From the NCBI GenBank assembly GCA_026709935.1, contig JAPOSC010000038.1, positions 1 to 40,327 of the forward strand: a stretch of 40,327 nt of DNA, given 5' to 3'. Both the position numbers and the translations under genes were made by a program. Source of the DNA: Thiotrichales bacterium (GTDB taxonomy: Bacteria > Pseudomonadota > Gammaproteobacteria > HK1). This document shows positions 1 through 9,273 of this stretch, piece after piece. How positions within the stretch are numbered: the stretch's first letter is position 1; every line of letters begins with the position of its first letter. Under the pieces are notes generated by a model that was not told the origin of the DNA, did no database searches, and saw nothing but the letters and a program-made list of their open reading frames with translations.

Positions 1-1
1 G

Positions 2-55
2 CGTGAGGGTGGGCGTACGGTCGGCGCCGGCGTCGTCGCAAAAATCATCGAATGA
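2..55 (+). CDS. tuf: Elongation factor Tu, C-terminal end only (5' truncated by window)
   Basis: Reading from base 2 gives 17 residues ending in [11 protein letters not shown] and a TGA stop, which is the highly conserved C-terminus of EF-Tu. The rest of the gene lies before the window. EF-Tu delivers aminoacyl-tRNA to the ribosome as a GTPase. Its stop (53-55) lies six bases before the likely rpsJ start, so the str operon (rpsL-rpsG-fusA-tuf in relatives) appears joined to the S10 operon. The call rests on a short but very characteristic tail. Confidence 0.9.
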   Translation, partial: REGGRTVGAGVVAKIIE

Positions 56-60
56 TGCCA

Positions 61-372
61 ATGACCAATCAGATCATTAGGATCCGTCTCAAGGCTTTCG
101 ATCATAAACTGATCGATCAGTCGGCGGCGGAAATTGTCGACACGGCGCGTCGGACCGGAGCGATGGTCAAAGGACCGATCCCGCTGCCGACGAGAAAGGA
201 GCGCTATACGATTTTGGTATCGCCGCATGTAAACAAGGACGCTCGCGATCAATATGAACTCAGAACGCACAAGCGAATACTCGATATCGTGAATCCGACG
301 GACAAGACGGTCGACGCATTGATGAAGCTTGACCTTGCCGCCGGCGTGGATGTCCAGATCAAGCTGAACTGA
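61..372 (+). CDS. rpsJ: 30S ribosomal protein S10
   Basis: A 103-residue product, the usual length, with the S10 signatures [10 protein letters not shown] near the N-terminus, [10 protein letters not shown] in the middle and [10 protein letters not shown] at the end. S10 sits in the head of the 30S subunit and, with NusB, acts in transcription antitermination. Two in-frame ATGs lie upstream (52 and 55) and overlap the tuf stop. The ATG at 61 gives the family N-terminus (MTNQ against MQNQ in E. coli). No clear Shine-Dalgarno is visible, so initiation may be coupled to the end of tuf. Confidence 0.95.
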   Translation: MTNQIIRIRLKAFDHKLIDQSAAEIVDTARRTGAMVKGPIPLPTRKERYTILVSPHVNKDARDQYELRTHKRILDIVNPTDKTVDALMKLDLAAGVDVQIKLN

Positions 373-392
373 ATGCAGGGCGGGAAACCACG

Positions 393-1034
393 ATGCCTAT
401 TGGACTGATCGGACGCAAGGCGGGAATGACGCGCGTGTTCACCGATACCGGCGAATCCATTCCCGTGACTGTCGTCGTGGCAGAGCCGAACCGGGTGACG
501 TATCTCAGGACAAGGGAGAAGGATGGCTACCGCGCTGTGCAGTTGACTGCCGGAGCGAGGAAGCAGAACCGACTGTCGAAGGCGCAGGCTGGGCACTTGG
601 CAGCGAACAGAGTCGAGGCTGGAAACGGTCTTTGGGAATTTCGCCTGGACGATGGAGAGGGAGAGGGATTGGCTCCAGGATCCACGCTGGATGTGACGGC
701 ATTTACGGTGGGACAGAAGATCGATGCGACTGGGACAAGTATTGGAAAGGGTTACGCCGGCGTGGTTAAGCGTCATAACTTCCGGACCCAGGATGCATCC
801 CACGGGAATTCGCTTGCGCACCGCGCTCCGGGATCAATCGGCCAGAACCAGACACCGGGACGTGTGTTCAAGGGCAAGCGAATGGCTGGACACATGGGTG
901 CGGTGCGCAGGACGATGCAGAACCTTGAAGTTGTGCGTGTAGACCAGGAGCGAAACACCATCCTGATCAAAGGTTCGGTCCCTGGCTCCAAAGGTGGCCG
1001 GATAGTCGTTCGTCCGGCCGTCAAGACCCATTAG
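393..1034 (+). CDS. rplC: 50S ribosomal protein L3
   Basis: 213 residues starting [16 protein letters not shown], the L3 N-terminus, and containing the long central extension segment ([20 protein letters not shown], about residues 135-154) that reaches the peptidyl transferase centre and carries the glutamine methylated by PrmB in relatives. L3 is an early assembly protein near the 3' end of 23S rRNA. It lies 20 bp after rpsJ with a GGGCGGG stretch before the start, second in the S10 order. Confidence 0.96.
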   Translation: MPIGLIGRKAGMTRVFTDTGESIPVTVVVAEPNRVTYLRTREKDGYRAVQLTAGARKQNRLSKAQAGHLAANRVEAGNGLWEFRLDDGEGEGLAPGSTLDVTAFTVGQKIDATGTSIGKGYAGVVKRHNFRTQDASHGNSLAHRAPGSIGQNQTPGRVFKGKRMAGHMGAVRRTMQNLEVVRVDQERNTILIKGSVPGSKGGRIVVRPAVKTH

Positions 1035-1054
1035 AGACTGGTAAGGAAGGCAAG

Positions 1055-1669
1055 ATGCAAGTCAACATGGTCTCGGGCGAGCAAGGTTCTGACTGCGTGG
1101 ATCTGGCCGATCGGACTTTTGCGGCCGACTACAACGAGTCACTTGTGCACCAGGTTGTCGCCGCCTACTTGGCGAGGCGGCGCCTCGGAACGAAATCTCG
1201 AAAATCGCGCGCCGAGGTGCGCGGCGGAGGTACCAAGCCCTGGCGACAGAAGGGACTTGGACGGGCTCGAGCCGGAAGCATCCGCAGTCCGATCTGGCGT
1301 GGCGGTGGCGCGGCGTTTGCGGCGAAACCTCGGAGCTTCGAGCAGAAGGTGAATCGGAAGATGTACCGAGGTGCGATGCGCTCCATTTTGTCAGAACTCG
1401 TTCGTACCGGACGACTCATTGTGATCGACGATTTAACTCTGGAGCAGCCGAAGACCAGGAACCTGGTAGGACGTCTTGGTGAGTTGGGGCTCTCCGATGT
1501 GCTCATTGTTACTGTCGAGCATGATGACAAACTCGCCCTTGCGTCGAGGAATCTGCCTCGGGTGGAAGTACAGGCTTGCGCGGATGTGAATCCCGTGGGC
1601 CTGCTTGCTTTCGGCACGGTAGCGATGACCGTGGGAGCCGCCAGACGACTCGGGGAACGCTTCGAATGA
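1055..1669 (+). CDS. rplD: 50S ribosomal protein L4
   Basis: 204 residues, close to the 201 of E. coli L4. The exit-tunnel loop is visible (RAEVRGGGTKPWRQKGLGRA, about residues 52-71), followed by the conserved RAGSIRSPIWRGGGAAFA region. L4 lines the peptide exit tunnel, and in E. coli it also represses its own operon through a leader upstream of rpsJ; no such leader fits here because tuf abuts rpsJ. AAGGAAGG precedes the ATG. The stop overlaps the rplW start (ATGA). Confidence 0.96.
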   Translation: MQVNMVSGEQGSDCVDLADRTFAADYNESLVHQVVAAYLARRRLGTKSRKSRAEVRGGGTKPWRQKGLGRARAGSIRSPIWRGGGAAFAAKPRSFEQKVNRKMYRGAMRSILSELVRTGRLIVIDDLTLEQPKTRNLVGRLGELGLSDVLIVTVEHDDKLALASRNLPRVEVQACADVNPVGLLAFGTVAMTVGAARRLGERFE

Positions 1670-1968
1670 ACGACGAAAATCTCATGGACATTCTTGTTTC
1701 TCCGCACGTATCGGAAAAGAGCACTCGAATTGCAGACGGTTCCAGCCAGTTCACTTTTCGTGTACGTACCGATGCGCGAAAGCCCGAGGTACGTCGAGCT
1801 GTGGAAAAGATGTTTAATGTGGAGGTGGAGTCGGTATCAGTAGTGAACGTCAAGGGAAAGGCCAAAGGTATTCGGGGAAGGAATCGAGGCCGTCGACCCG
1901 ATTGGCGCAAGGCTTATGTCCGGCTGAAACCCGGACATGACATCGACTTTATCGGTCCGGTCGAGTAG
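1666..1968 (+). CDS. rplW: 50S ribosomal protein L23
   Basis: 100 residues from the ATG at 1666, matching the family size. The frame is open 30 codons further upstream, but that part lies inside rplD and is not L23-like. [11 protein letters not shown] near the N-terminus and [20 protein letters not shown] are L23 signatures. The protein sits at the tunnel exit, where it docks trigger factor and the signal recognition particle. The four-base overlap with rplD suggests translational coupling. Confidence 0.95.
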   Translation: MNDENLMDILVSPHVSEKSTRIADGSSQFTFRVRTDARKPEVRRAVEKMFNVEVESVSVVNVKGKAKGIRGRNRGRRPDWRKAYVRLKPGHDIDFIGPVE

Positions 1969-1988
1969 GCACTGCGGAGTACGGATCC

Positions 1989-2819
1989 ATGACCGTGATT
2001 CAGTCAAGACCTACCTCAGCCGGGCGACGGTTCGTAGTCGCGGTAAAAACGGAGGGGCTGTACAAGGGAAGTCCATACGGGCCTTTGCTCGCCAAGAAGA
2101 ACCGAACTGGCGGGCGCAACAACAAGGGCCACATCACCACACGGCATCGCGGTGGTGGACACAAGCAGCGCTATCGAATCGTCGACTTTAGGCGTAAGAA
2201 AGATGGAATTCCGGCAAGGGTCGAGCGAATCGAATATGATCCGAACCGCAGTGCTAATATCGCTTTGCTGCTGTACGCGGACGGTCAGCGGCGATACGTG
2301 ATCGCGCCTCGCGGTGTCACCACGGGCGAGGAGTTGATGTCAGGTCGTGGTGCGCCGATACGGCCAGGAAATTGCCTACCGTTGAACGAAATTCCAGTAG
2401 GAACGACTGTGCACTGCGTCGAGCTCAAGCCTGGGAAAGGGGCACAGATCGCCCGCAGTGCGGGTGCAAGTGTGCAGCTCGTTGCGCGTGAAGGGAATTT
2501 TGCGACATTGCGTCTTCGGTCCGGTGAGTTGCGAAAGGTGCCAGTACTCTGCCGGGCAACGATTGGGGAAGTGGGGAATTCGGAGCATTCACTGCGCTCT
2601 CTGGGAAAAGCAGGCGCAACCCGATGGCGTGGGCGTCGGCCGACAGTACGAGGTGTCGCGATGAATCCGGTCGATCACCCCCACGGAGGTGGCGAAGGTC
2701 GCTCTTCAGGCGGTCGGCATCCGGTGACGCCGTGGGGTGTACCCACCAAGGGGCACAAGACTCGGAGAAACAAGAGAACCTCCACGATGATCTTACGCAG
2801 ACGGAACCGCCGCAAGTAA
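1989..2819 (+). CDS. rplB: 50S ribosomal protein L2
   Basis: 276 residues (E. coli 273). The conserved [19 protein letters not shown] segment (about 42-60) and the C-terminal [16 protein letters not shown] motif are present; the latter holds the histidine near the peptidyl transferase centre known from E. coli L2 (His229). L2 is needed for subunit association and peptidyl transfer. Twenty base pairs separate it from rplW. Confidence 0.97.
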   Translation: MTVIQSRPTSAGRRFVVAVKTEGLYKGSPYGPLLAKKNRTGGRNNKGHITTRHRGGGHKQRYRIVDFRRKKDGIPARVERIEYDPNRSANIALLLYADGQRRYVIAPRGVTTGEELMSGRGAPIRPGNCLPLNEIPVGTTVHCVELKPGKGAQIARSAGASVQLVAREGNFATLRLRSGELRKVPVLCRATIGEVGNSEHSLRSLGKAGATRWRGRRPTVRGVAMNPVDHPHGGGEGRSSGGRHPVTPWGVPTKGHKTRRNKRTSTMILRRRNRRK

Positions 2820-2833
2820 GGGGAGCTATTACG

Positions 2834-3109
2834 GTGCCACGTTCGATCAAGAAAGGGCCGTTTGTGGACAATCACCTGCTTCACAAGGTCGAGGCGGCGC
2901 GTTCTGTCAATAGCAGAAGGCCCATTCGTACATGGTCCCGAAGGTCGATGGTGGTGCCGGAAATGATTGGACTCACGATCGCCATCCATAATGGGAGGCA
3001 ACACGTTCCGGTACTTGTGACCGAGAACATGGTGGGACATAAGCTCGGCGAATTCGCTCCGACTCGTACGTTCCGTGGTCATGCTGCCGACCGAAAGGCC
3101 AAGAAGTAG
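2834..3109 (+). CDS. rpsS: 30S ribosomal protein S19
   Basis: 91 residues from a GTG start at 2834, giving (M)[14 protein letters not shown], the standard S19 N-terminus. GGGGAG seven to eight bases upstream supports this start. An upstream extension of the frame falls in rplB and is not used. S19 lies in the 30S head, pairs with S13 and contacts the A-site tRNA region. HNGRQHVPV and the lysine-rich C-terminus are typical. Confidence 0.95.
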   Translation: MPRSIKKGPFVDNHLLHKVEAARSVNSRRPIRTWSRRSMVVPEMIGLTIAIHNGRQHVPVLVTENMVGHKLGEFAPTRTFRGHAADRKAKK

Positions 3110-3127
3110 ATTGGTGGAGTAACGCTG

Positions 3128-3466
3128 ATGGAGGTTTCTGCAACACTTCGACACGCCCGTCTCTCCCCGCAGAAGGCTAGGCTTGTTGCCGATCAGCTCA
3201 GGGGATTGTCTGTGGAACGGGCGATCGAGACCCTGTCCTTTGCCAAACCTAAGGCCGCGTCGATCCTGAAGAAGGTTCTCGAATCTGCGATTGCGAACGC
3301 GGAACATAATGAGGGGGCCGATATAGACGATCTTCTCGTAGGCATCGTTAATGTCGACCAGGGGCCGACATTTCGCAGATATCGAGCACGAGCTCGAGGT
3401 CGAGCGGGGAAAATTACGAAGCGCACCAGTCATATCACGATAACTGTGACCGACGAGCGGAGATAA
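3128..3466 (+). CDS. rplV: 50S ribosomal protein L22
   Basis: 112 residues (E. coli 110) beginning with [19 protein letters not shown], the L22 start. The C-terminal [20 protein letters not shown] holds the beta-hairpin tip that narrows the peptide exit tunnel with L4, the site where macrolide resistance changes arise in other bacteria. GGTGGAG precedes the ATG. Confidence 0.96.
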   Translation: MEVSATLRHARLSPQKARLVADQLRGLSVERAIETLSFAKPKAASILKKVLESAIANAEHNEGADIDDLLVGIVNVDQGPTFRRYRARARGRAGKITKRTSHITITVTDERR

Positions 3467-3471
3467 GTCGA

Positions 3472-4146
3472 ATGGGACAAAAAGTACATCCAGTTGGAAT
3501 TCGACTCGGTATCGTGAAGGATTGGTCATCGACTTGGTATGCGGAACGCGGTGAATACGCGGATAATCTGAATACGGATATCGCGGTCCGGGAGTTCATT
3601 CGCAGGAAGCTTGGTCATGCATCAGTGAGTCGCATTCATATCGAACGACCGGCAAAGAATGCGCGCATCGTGATACACACTGCTCGGCCGGGAATCGTGA
3701 TTGGAAAGAAGGGCGAAGATATCGAGGCGTTGAGGATCGATGTTTCGCGCATGATGGGGATTCCCGTGCACATCAGCGTTGAGGAAATCAGAAAGCCTGA
3801 GCTCGATGCCTATCTTGTAGCCGAGAATGTTGCGAACCAGCTCGAACGGAGGATCATGTTCCGGCGTGCAATGCGGCGTGCGGTGACAAACGCGATGAGA
3901 CTCGGGGCTCAGGGAATCAAGGTTCGAGTTTCCGGTCGATTGAATGGCGCGGAAATAGCACGTTCGGAGTGGTATCGGGAAGGGCGTGTACCGCTGCACA
4001 CCCTGAGAGCGGACATCGACTATGGCTTTGCCGAGGCTAGGACGACCTATGGGATTATCGGGGTGAAGACGTGGATCTTCAAAGGAGAGATCTTTCGTCA
4101 ACGCGAAACAGGCAAAGAAGCGCAGCCGGATGCTGCGGCGGCATGA
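3472..4146 (+). CDS. rpsC: 30S ribosomal protein S3
   Basis: 224 residues. The N-terminal [14 protein letters not shown], the KH-domain [12 protein letters not shown] motif (about 75-86) and the C-terminal [23 protein letters not shown] segment are all S3 signatures. S3 forms the mRNA entry channel with S4 and S5 and contributes helicase activity. It ends in an alanine-rich tail. Five base pairs follow rplV. Confidence 0.97.
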   Translation: MGQKVHPVGIRLGIVKDWSSTWYAERGEYADNLNTDIAVREFIRRKLGHASVSRIHIERPAKNARIVIHTARPGIVIGKKGEDIEALRIDVSRMMGIPVHISVEEIRKPELDAYLVAENVANQLERRIMFRRAMRRAVTNAMRLGAQGIKVRVSGRLNGAEIARSEWYREGRVPLHTLRADIDYGFAEARTTYGIIGVKTWIFKGEIFRQRETGKEAQPDAAAA

Positions 4147-4160
4147 GGAGTTGAATGGCC

Positions 4161-4574
4161 ATGATGCAGCCAAAAAGGACAAAATTTCGCAAACAGCACA
4201 AGGGCCGCAACCGAGGATTAGCGACCACTGGCAATCGAGTAAGCTTCGGCGAATATGGCATGAAGGCCATGACGCGAGGTCGGATCACTGCCCGCCAGAT
4301 TGAGGCCGCGCGGCGGGCCATTACTCGCAAGGTCAAACGGGGCGCCAAGATTTGGATCCGAATCTTTCCCGACAAACCGATCACCAAGAAGCCCTTGGAA
4401 GTTCGTCAGGGAAAAGGGAAAGGTAATGTCGAGTACTGGGTGGCCCGGGTCCAACCGGGACGAATGCTGTACGAGATGCAAGGTGTCGACGAGGAACTCG
4501 CTCGGGAGGCCTTTCGCCTCGCGGACGCCAAATTACCGGTACAGACGGCTTTTGTGATCAGGACGGCAATTTGA
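4161..4574 (+). CDS. rplP: 50S ribosomal protein L16
   Basis: From the ATG at 4161 the product is 137 residues beginning [19 protein letters not shown], which aligns with E. coli [11 protein letters not shown]. An ATG two codons earlier (4155) is closer to the GAGGAG at 4145-4150 and cannot be excluded. L16 binds near the A site and is organised around helix 38 of 23S rRNA. Its stop overlaps the rpmC start. Confidence 0.95.
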   Translation: MMQPKRTKFRKQHKGRNRGLATTGNRVSFGEYGMKAMTRGRITARQIEAARRAITRKVKRGAKIWIRIFPDKPITKKPLEVRQGKGKGNVEYWVARVQPGRMLYEMQGVDEELAREAFRLADAKLPVQTAFVIRTAI

Positions 4575-4765
4575 TGAACGCACGGGAGCTGAGAGCCAAG
4601 GATGACGATGAACTCCGCAAGGAGTTGTTGGGCCTGCATCGAGAAGCGTTCAATCTGAGGATGCAAAAAGGAATGGGACAAATGTTCCGATCGAGTCAGG
4701 TCAAGAGGGTTCGACGAGACATTGCCCGATTGAAGATGATTCTGAGCGAGCGAGAAAGACCATGA
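4574..4765 (+). CDS. rpmC: 50S ribosomal protein L29
   Basis: 63 residues, the same length as E. coli L29, with NLRMQ and VRRDIARLK in the expected places of this two-helix protein. The ATG at 4574 overlaps the rplP stop as ATGA; a TTG one codon earlier is less likely. L29 sits beside L23 at the tunnel exit. Confidence 0.94.
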   Translation: MNARELRAKDDDELRKELLGLHREAFNLRMQKGMGQMFRSSQVKRVRRDIARLKMILSERERP

Positions 4766-5055
4766 ATGAAGCAGCTGCTCTACTAACCGAGGCGGTTGCC
4801 GCTGGGCGCACGGGTATACGTCCGCTGACCGGACGTGTAATCGGTGACAAGATGGAAAAAACCGTCACTGTCCTAATTGAACGACGTGTAAAACACCCTC
4901 TCTACAAAAAATATGTCCGCCGATCGACAAAAATCCATGCCCATGACGAGGCAGGTGAATGCAGCGTGGGTGATTCGGTATCGGTCGTGCAGTGTCGGCC
5001 ATTGTCCAGAACAAAAACCTGGCGGGTGCTTGAAGTGATTGTGCGCGCGAAGTGA
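4762..5055 (+). CDS. rpsQ: 30S ribosomal protein S17, with extended N-terminus
   Basis: 97 residues against 84 in E. coli. From residue 19 the sequence is plain S17: [19 protein letters not shown], then [21 protein letters not shown] and [10 protein letters not shown]. The additional 13 or so N-terminal residues are alanine-rich ([15 protein letters not shown]). The ATG at 4762 overlaps the rpmC stop (ATGA), so it is the natural coupled start, and no ATG lies between it and the conserved part. S17 binds helices 7 and 11 of 16S rRNA early in assembly. Confidence 0.94.
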   Translation: MNEAAALLTEAVAAGRTGIRPLTGRVIGDKMEKTVTVLIERRVKHPLYKKYVRRSTKIHAHDEAGECSVGDSVSVVQCRPLSRTKTWRVLEVIVRAK

Positions 5056-5089
5056 TGGTGCCAGCAATTACTACGTTTGAGGTGGTGAA

Positions 5090-5458
5090 ATGATTCAAAT
5101 GCAGTCAATGCTTGATGCGGCCGACAACAGTGGAGCCCGTCGGCTTATGTGCGTCAAGGTGCTTGGTGGATCGAAACGTCGCTATGCCGGGATTGGCGAT
5201 ATTGTAAAGGTTACCGTCAAGGAGGCCATTCCTCGAGGAAAGGTCAGAAAAGGCGAGATGTACAATGCGGTAGTTGTGCGCACACGAAAGGGAGTGCGTC
5301 GTCCCGATGGTTCCCTGATTCGGTTCGATCGAAATGCAGTGGTTCTGTTGACAAATCAGTTCCAGCCGATTGGAACGCGAATTTTTGGTCCCGTTACGCG
5401 GGAACTGCGCCGGGATCATTTCATGAAGATCGTGTCTCTGGCACCGGAGGTCCTGTAA
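5090..5458 (+). CDS. rplN: 50S ribosomal protein L14
   Basis: 122 residues, the normal L14 length, starting [27 protein letters not shown]. The central [17 protein letters not shown] and the C-terminal [10 protein letters not shown] are family features. L14 forms an intersubunit bridge with 16S rRNA helix 14 and binds the silencing factor RsfS. GAGGTGG precedes the start, and 34 bp separate it from rpsQ; this is the first gene of the spc group. Confidence 0.96.
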   Translation: MIQMQSMLDAADNSGARRLMCVKVLGGSKRRYAGIGDIVKVTVKEAIPRGKVRKGEMYNAVVVRTRKGVRRPDGSLIRFDRNAVVLLTNQFQPIGTRIFGPVTRELRRDHFMKIVSLAPEVL

Positions 5459-5462
5459 GGCG

Positions 5463-5789
5463 ATGGCGACCAGGAGAATTAGAAAAGGGGACGAAGTGGT
5501 CGTCCTTGCGGGACGGAATCGAGGCCAACGAGGAAGAGTTCTGGAGGTGGATGCGGAACGCGGCAGAGTTGTTGTTGAGGGCATCAACGTGGTGAAGCGA
5601 CACACCAGACCGAACCCACAGAAAGGAACGTCGGGTGGCATCATCGAGAGCGAGGCGTCCGTCCATGTATCGAATGTCGCGTTGTTCAATCCGATCACTG
5701 GAAAGGGAGATCGAATCGGCATAAGGACGATGGAGGACGGTCGGAAGGTTCGATATTTCAAGTCTACGGATGAGGTTGTCGACATTTGA
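5463..5789 (+). CDS. rplX: 50S ribosomal protein L24
   Basis: 108 residues with the KOW motif near the N-terminus ([21 protein letters not shown]) and [23 protein letters not shown]24 is an assembly initiator that binds the 5' domain of 23S rRNA. The ATG lies four bases after the rplN stop; the GGAGGT in the end of rplN (about 5446) may serve as its ribosome binding site. Confidence 0.95.
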   Translation: MATRRIRKGDEVVVLAGRNRGQRGRVLEVDAERGRVVVEGINVVKRHTRPNPQKGTSGGIIESEASVHVSNVALFNPITGKGDRIGIRTMEDGRKVRYFKSTDEVVDI

Positions 5790-5844
5790 ACCGGGTGCCT
5801 CCGACCTCTGGTTCATATTGGCGGAAAGAAGGGATAAGCGAGCG

Positions 5845-6387
5845 ATGACCAGATTTCAATCTCTTTATCACAACAGTGTATCTCCGACACTCAGGGAGAA
5901 GTTTGGGTATGTGAGCGTCATGCAGATACCCAGGGTAGTGAAGATCACATTGAACATGGGTGTCGGCGGTGCAGTGGGAGACAAGAAGATTCTGGAGGGC
6001 GCGGTTAACGATATGCGTCTGATTTCAGGACAGCAGCCGGTTGTGACAAAGGCTCGGAGGTCGGTTGCCGGGTTCAAGATTCGAGAAGGCTGGTCCATTG
6101 GATGCAAGGTAACCTTGCGAAGAGAGCGCATGTATGAGTTTCTGGACCGACTCATCAACATCGCAATACCCAGGATACGTGATTTCCGGGGATTGAGCGC
6201 ACGCGGATTTGACGGGCGAGGTAACTTCAATATGGGAATTAGAGAGCAGATCGTCTTCCCGGAAATTGACTATGATCGAATCGACGCGATAAGAGGACTT
6301 GATGTTTCGATAGCGACATCGGCGGTTTCGGATGAGGAAGCGATTGCATTGTTGAGTGGATTTAATTTCCCGTTCCGTCAGAACTGA
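5845..6387 (+). CDS. rplE: 50S ribosomal protein L5
   Basis: 180 residues from the ATG at 5845, one more than E. coli L5. The start is supported by AAGGGAT about ten bases upstream; an upstream frame extension overlapping rplX is not L5-like. Motifs include [40 protein letters not shown], and [18 protein letters not shown]5 carries 5S rRNA into the 50S central protuberance together with L18. Confidence 0.95.
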   Translation: MTRFQSLYHNSVSPTLREKFGYVSVMQIPRVVKITLNMGVGGAVGDKKILEGAVNDMRLISGQQPVVTKARRSVAGFKIREGWSIGCKVTLRRERMYEFLDRLINIAIPRIRDFRGLSARGFDGRGNFNMGIREQIVFPEIDYDRIDAIRGLDVSIATSAVSDEEAIALLSGFNFPFRQN

Positions 6388-6404
6388 TAGGTAGGAGGAG
6401 TGAC

Positions 6405-6710
6405 GTGGCGAAGCGGTCGGTGGTGAATCGAGAAGCGAATAGAAGAAAACTGGTTGCCAAATATGGCGAAAAACGTAAGGTATTGAAGAACATCATTCGG
6501 AATCCGGTATCTACATTCGACGAGCGGGAGGAAGCGCAAAGAAAACTTAATGCACTCCCACGGAATTCCTGTCCGGTGCGTCTTCAGAACAGATGCCGAT
6601 TGACAGGTCGACCGCATGCGTACTATCGGAAATTTGGCCTTGGAAGGAACAAGGTGCGGGAGGCAGCCATGGCCGGGGATATTCCCGGTTTGGTCAAGGC
6701 AAGCTGGTAA
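6405..6710 (+). CDS. rpsN: 30S ribosomal protein S14, zinc-free long type
   Basis: 101 residues from a GTG start with a strong GGAGGAG six bases upstream. The length and the C-terminal [16 protein letters not shown] and [19 protein letters not shown] mark the long form without the CxxC-CxxC zinc site of the short form. S14 assembles late in the 30S head next to S3 and S10. Placement between rplE and rpsH is standard. Confidence 0.95.
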   Translation: MAKRSVVNREANRRKLVAKYGEKRKVLKNIIRNPVSTFDEREEAQRKLNALPRNSCPVRLQNRCRLTGRPHAYYRKFGLGRNKVREAAMAGDIPGLVKASW

Positions 6711-6739
6711 GGCTGGACGTAGAGCGAGGCACGTTGAAA

Positions 6740-7135
6740 ATGAGCATGCAGGATCCCATAGCAGATATGTTTACCCGGATCCGTAATGGACAACAGGCAG
6801 GCAAGGTTCGGGTGGTGATGGAGATGTCGAGGCAACGCGAGGCGCTTGCGGGAATTCTGAAGAATCAGGGATACGTACGTGATTTTTCGATCGAGGAGAT
6901 TGATGGTAAATCACAGTTGGCGATCGTGCTCAAGTATTTCGAAGGAAAGCCAGTCATCGAGATGTTGAAAAGAGTCAGCAGGCCGGGACGCAGGGTATAC
7001 AGGGGAAAGCACGAGCTGCCGAGGGTAATGGAGGGGTTGGGTATTGCGGTTATATCGACTTCGAAGGGGTTGATGACGGATCACCAGGCCCGAGCAGCAG
7101 GTCATGGGGGCGAGATTATCTGTATCGTGGCGTAA
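6740..7135 (+). CDS. rpsH: 30S ribosomal protein S8
   Basis: 131 residues beginning [18 protein letters not shown], which matches E. coli S8 nearly position for position. The ending [21 protein letters not shown] resembles the conserved S8 C-terminus. S8 binds 16S rRNA helix 21, and in E. coli it represses the spc operon by binding a similar hairpin near rplE. I did not identify such a hairpin here. An upstream extension of the frame overlaps rpsN and is rejected. Confidence 0.95.
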   Translation: MSMQDPIADMFTRIRNGQQAGKVRVVMEMSRQREALAGILKNQGYVRDFSIEEIDGKSQLAIVLKYFEGKPVIEMLKRVSRPGRRVYRGKHELPRVMEGLGIAVISTSKGLMTDHQARAAGHGGEIICIVA

Positions 7136-7150
7136 GGGTGGGATTGAAGG

Positions 7151-7690
7151 ATGTCAAGAATAGCGAAAATGCCGATTTCGGTGCCGTCAGGGCATGAGAT
7201 ATCGCTCGGCTCGGGAGAAATTCGGGTGAAGGGTCCAAAGGGCGAACTTGCGATGCGCCTTCATCCCGTCGTGGAGATTTCGTACGAGAATGACGAGTTG
7301 ACATGCAGAGCCAAGGAAGGCAGCGTGGGTTCACTGGCGCAGGTTGGAACTGCGAGATCTCTGATTGCGAATATGGTACTGGGAGTTGGTGAAGGTTTCG
7401 AAAGGGAGTTGCAGTTAGTCGGAATTGGATATCGGGCACAGGTGCAGGACGGGACGTTGGTTTTGTCACTGGGGTTCTCTCATCAGATCGAGTATCGATG
7501 TCCGGAAGGCATCAGCATCGAGACGCCGAGTCCCACTCGGATTGTAGTAAAAGGTATCGACAAGCAGCGGGTGGGGCAGGCTGCGGCTGAAATCAGAGCC
7601 TACAGATCCCCGGAGCCATACAAGGGAAAGGGTGTGAGGTACGCGGGTGAGATTGTTGCCCGTAAAGAGGCTAAGAAAAAACAGAAGTAA
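7151..7690 (+). CDS. rplF: 50S ribosomal protein L6
   Basis: 179 residues (E. coli 177), starting [17 protein letters not shown]. The second L6 repeat ends with the signature [24 protein letters not shown]6 sits at the base of the L7/L12 stalk near the sarcin-ricin loop. A GAAGG overlaps the region just before the start. Confidence 0.96.
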   Translation: MSRIAKMPISVPSGHEISLGSGEIRVKGPKGELAMRLHPVVEISYENDELTCRAKEGSVGSLAQVGTARSLIANMVLGVGEGFERELQLVGIGYRAQVQDGTLVLSLGFSHQIEYRCPEGISIETPSPTRIVVKGIDKQRVGQAAAEIRAYRSPEPYKGKGVRYAGEIVARKEAKKKQK

Positions 7691-7697
7691 CAGGAAT

Positions 7698-8057
7698 ATG
7701 GCCAGAGACCGAAAAACGGCGCGGATCCGTCGTGCAAAGCGTATCCGCAAGCATATCAGGCAACTTAAGGTGCCGAGACTGTGCGTGCACCGGACGCCAC
7801 GTCATATCTATGCGCAGATATTCTCTCCAGACGGTACCAGCACGGTGGTGAGCGCTTCCACACTTGAGAAGGATGTCCGCAACGAGATTGACTACGGTGG
7901 TAATCGTGCGGCTGCAGCAGTTGTCGGACGGATGGTGGCCGAACGTGCGATTCGCGCAGGGATAGGGAAGGTTGCATTCGATCGATCTGGGTTCAAGTAT
8001 CACGGTCGGGTGAAGGATCTTGCGGATGCTGCTCGGGAAGCCGGACTGGTTTTCTGA
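7698..8057 (+). CDS. rplR: 50S ribosomal protein L18
   Basis: 119 residues from the ATG at 7698, seven bases after the rplF stop, with CAGGAA just before it. The basic N-terminus, [15 protein letters not shown] and the C-terminal [26 protein letters not shown] are L18 hallmarks. L18 binds 5S rRNA with L5. A longer frame that starts within rplF is rejected. Confidence 0.95.
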   Translation: MARDRKTARIRRAKRIRKHIRQLKVPRLCVHRTPRHIYAQIFSPDGTSTVVSASTLEKDVRNEIDYGGNRAAAAVVGRMVAERAIRAGIGKVAFDRSGFKYHGRVKDLADAAREAGLVF

Positions 8058-8122
8058 CCGTCCGTTGAAACAGGCCGAAAGCGTTCATTACCATATTTAC
8101 TACCAATTGAGAGTTCCAAGCG

Positions 8123-8629
8123 ATGGCAGGTTATCAGGGCAATTCGGGCGAAGACGACCTACTGGAAAAGCTGGTGGCGATCAATCGCGTTGCGAAGGTC
8201 GTGAAGGGTGGTCGATTGTTCGGATTCACGGCGTTGACGGTGGTCGGTGACGGAAAGGGTCGGGTAGGTATGGGACGCGGAAAGGCACGGGAAGTGCCAT
8301 CAGCGATTCAGAAGGCAATGGAAAGCGCGCGACGCAATCTAGTTGAAATCCCGTTGGTGGGCGGTACCTTGCAGTACCCCATCATGGCCCGTCACGGTGC
8401 CGCGCGCGTATACATGCATCCGGCATCGGAGGGTACGGGGATCATCGCCGGTGGTCCGATGAGGGCTGTATTCGAGGTGCTGGGCGTGAGGGATGTGCTC
8501 GCGAAGTGTATCGGGTCGAACAATCCCATCAACGTTGTTCGCGCGACGATTTGGGGGCTGAGAAAAATGCATTCGGCCGAGCAGATTGCTGCTAAGCGCG
8601 GACTCGACGTCAAAGATCTTCGGGGTTGA
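8123..8629 (+). CDS. rpsE: 30S ribosomal protein S5
   Basis: 168 residues. The double-stranded RNA-binding-like N-domain includes [20 protein letters not shown] and [20 protein letters not shown], and the C-domain [17 protein letters not shown] and [12 protein letters not shown]5 helps form the mRNA entry channel and influences decoding accuracy. A 65-bp gap after rplR is one of the wider ones in the cluster, with no strong Shine-Dalgarno visible. Confidence 0.96.
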   Translation: MAGYQGNSGEDDLLEKLVAINRVAKVVKGGRLFGFTALTVVGDGKGRVGMGRGKAREVPSAIQKAMESARRNLVEIPLVGGTLQYPIMARHGAARVYMHPASEGTGIIAGGPMRAVFEVLGVRDVLAKCIGSNNPINVVRATIWGLRKMHSAEQIAAKRGLDVKDLRG

Positions 8630-8633
8630 TGAT

Positions 8634-8831
8634 ATGGTCGCAACGAAATCCGGCAGGAAACTCCGGGTCACGCTGAAAAAAAGCGTCAATGGGCGCTTGG
8701 CAAGCCACCAAGCGTGTGTGCGTGGTCTCGGCCTTAGACGTATGCATCACAGTACGGTGATTGAGGATACACGCTGTAATCGTGGCATGGTCGATAAGGT
8801 AGCTTATCTCCTTGATATCGAGGAACTCTAG
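8634..8831 (+). CDS. rpmD: 50S ribosomal protein L30
   Basis: 65 residues beginning [20 protein letters not shown], with the family [16 protein letters not shown] core. It starts four bases after the rpsE stop, and the next start (rplO) follows its TAG by one base, so the three genes are likely coupled. L30 is a small late-binding protein of the 50S; presence between S5 and L15 is canonical. Confidence 0.94.
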   Translation: MVATKSGRKLRVTLKKSVNGRLASHQACVRGLGLRRMHHSTVIEDTRCNRGMVDKVAYLLDIEEL

Positions 8832-8832
8832 G

Positions 8833-9267
8833 GTGCGGTTGAACGACATCAAACCCGGTATCGGTGCGAAGCGTCCGCGGAAGCGTCGTGGTCGAGGGGC
8901 ATCCTCAGGTCTCGGTAAGACCGGTGGACATGGGCACAAGGGCCAGAATTCCCGAGCAGGGGGCGGTGTGCGGCGCGGATTTGAAGGTGGTCAGATGCCT
9001 TTGCAGCGGCGACTACCCAAATTCGGATTTTCCTCTAGAAAGTCCTTGGTTCGCGAGGATGTGAGGACCATTGTCCTTGAAAAACTTGAAGGTACTGACG
9101 TAACTCTCGGATCATTGAAAGAAGCTGGCGTGATTTCTAAGAATGTCAAGCAGGTGAAGATCTTCGGAGAAGCTCCGTTGAGTCGGGTGTATACCGTCAC
9201 CGGTGTTCCCGTGACAAAGGGTGCCCGTAGCTCGATCGAGAGGGTGGGCGGAAGGATTGAGGACTGA
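8833..9267 (+). CDS. rplO: 50S ribosomal protein L15
   Basis: 144 residues from a GTG at 8833, identical in length to E. coli L15 and aligning from its first residues (VRLNDIKPG against MRLNTLSPA). The glycine-rich RGASSGLGKTGGHGHKGQNS and VRRGFEGGQMPLQRRLPKFGF segments identify it. A seven-codon upstream extension overlaps rpmD and is not favoured. L15 binds 23S rRNA during middle assembly. Confidence 0.95.
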   Translation: MRLNDIKPGIGAKRPRKRRGRGASSGLGKTGGHGHKGQNSRAGGGVRRGFEGGQMPLQRRLPKFGFSSRKSLVREDVRTIVLEKLEGTDVTLGSLKEAGVISKNVKQVKIFGEAPLSRVYTVTGVPVTKGARSSIERVGGRIED

Positions 9268-9273
9268 CCGGAC

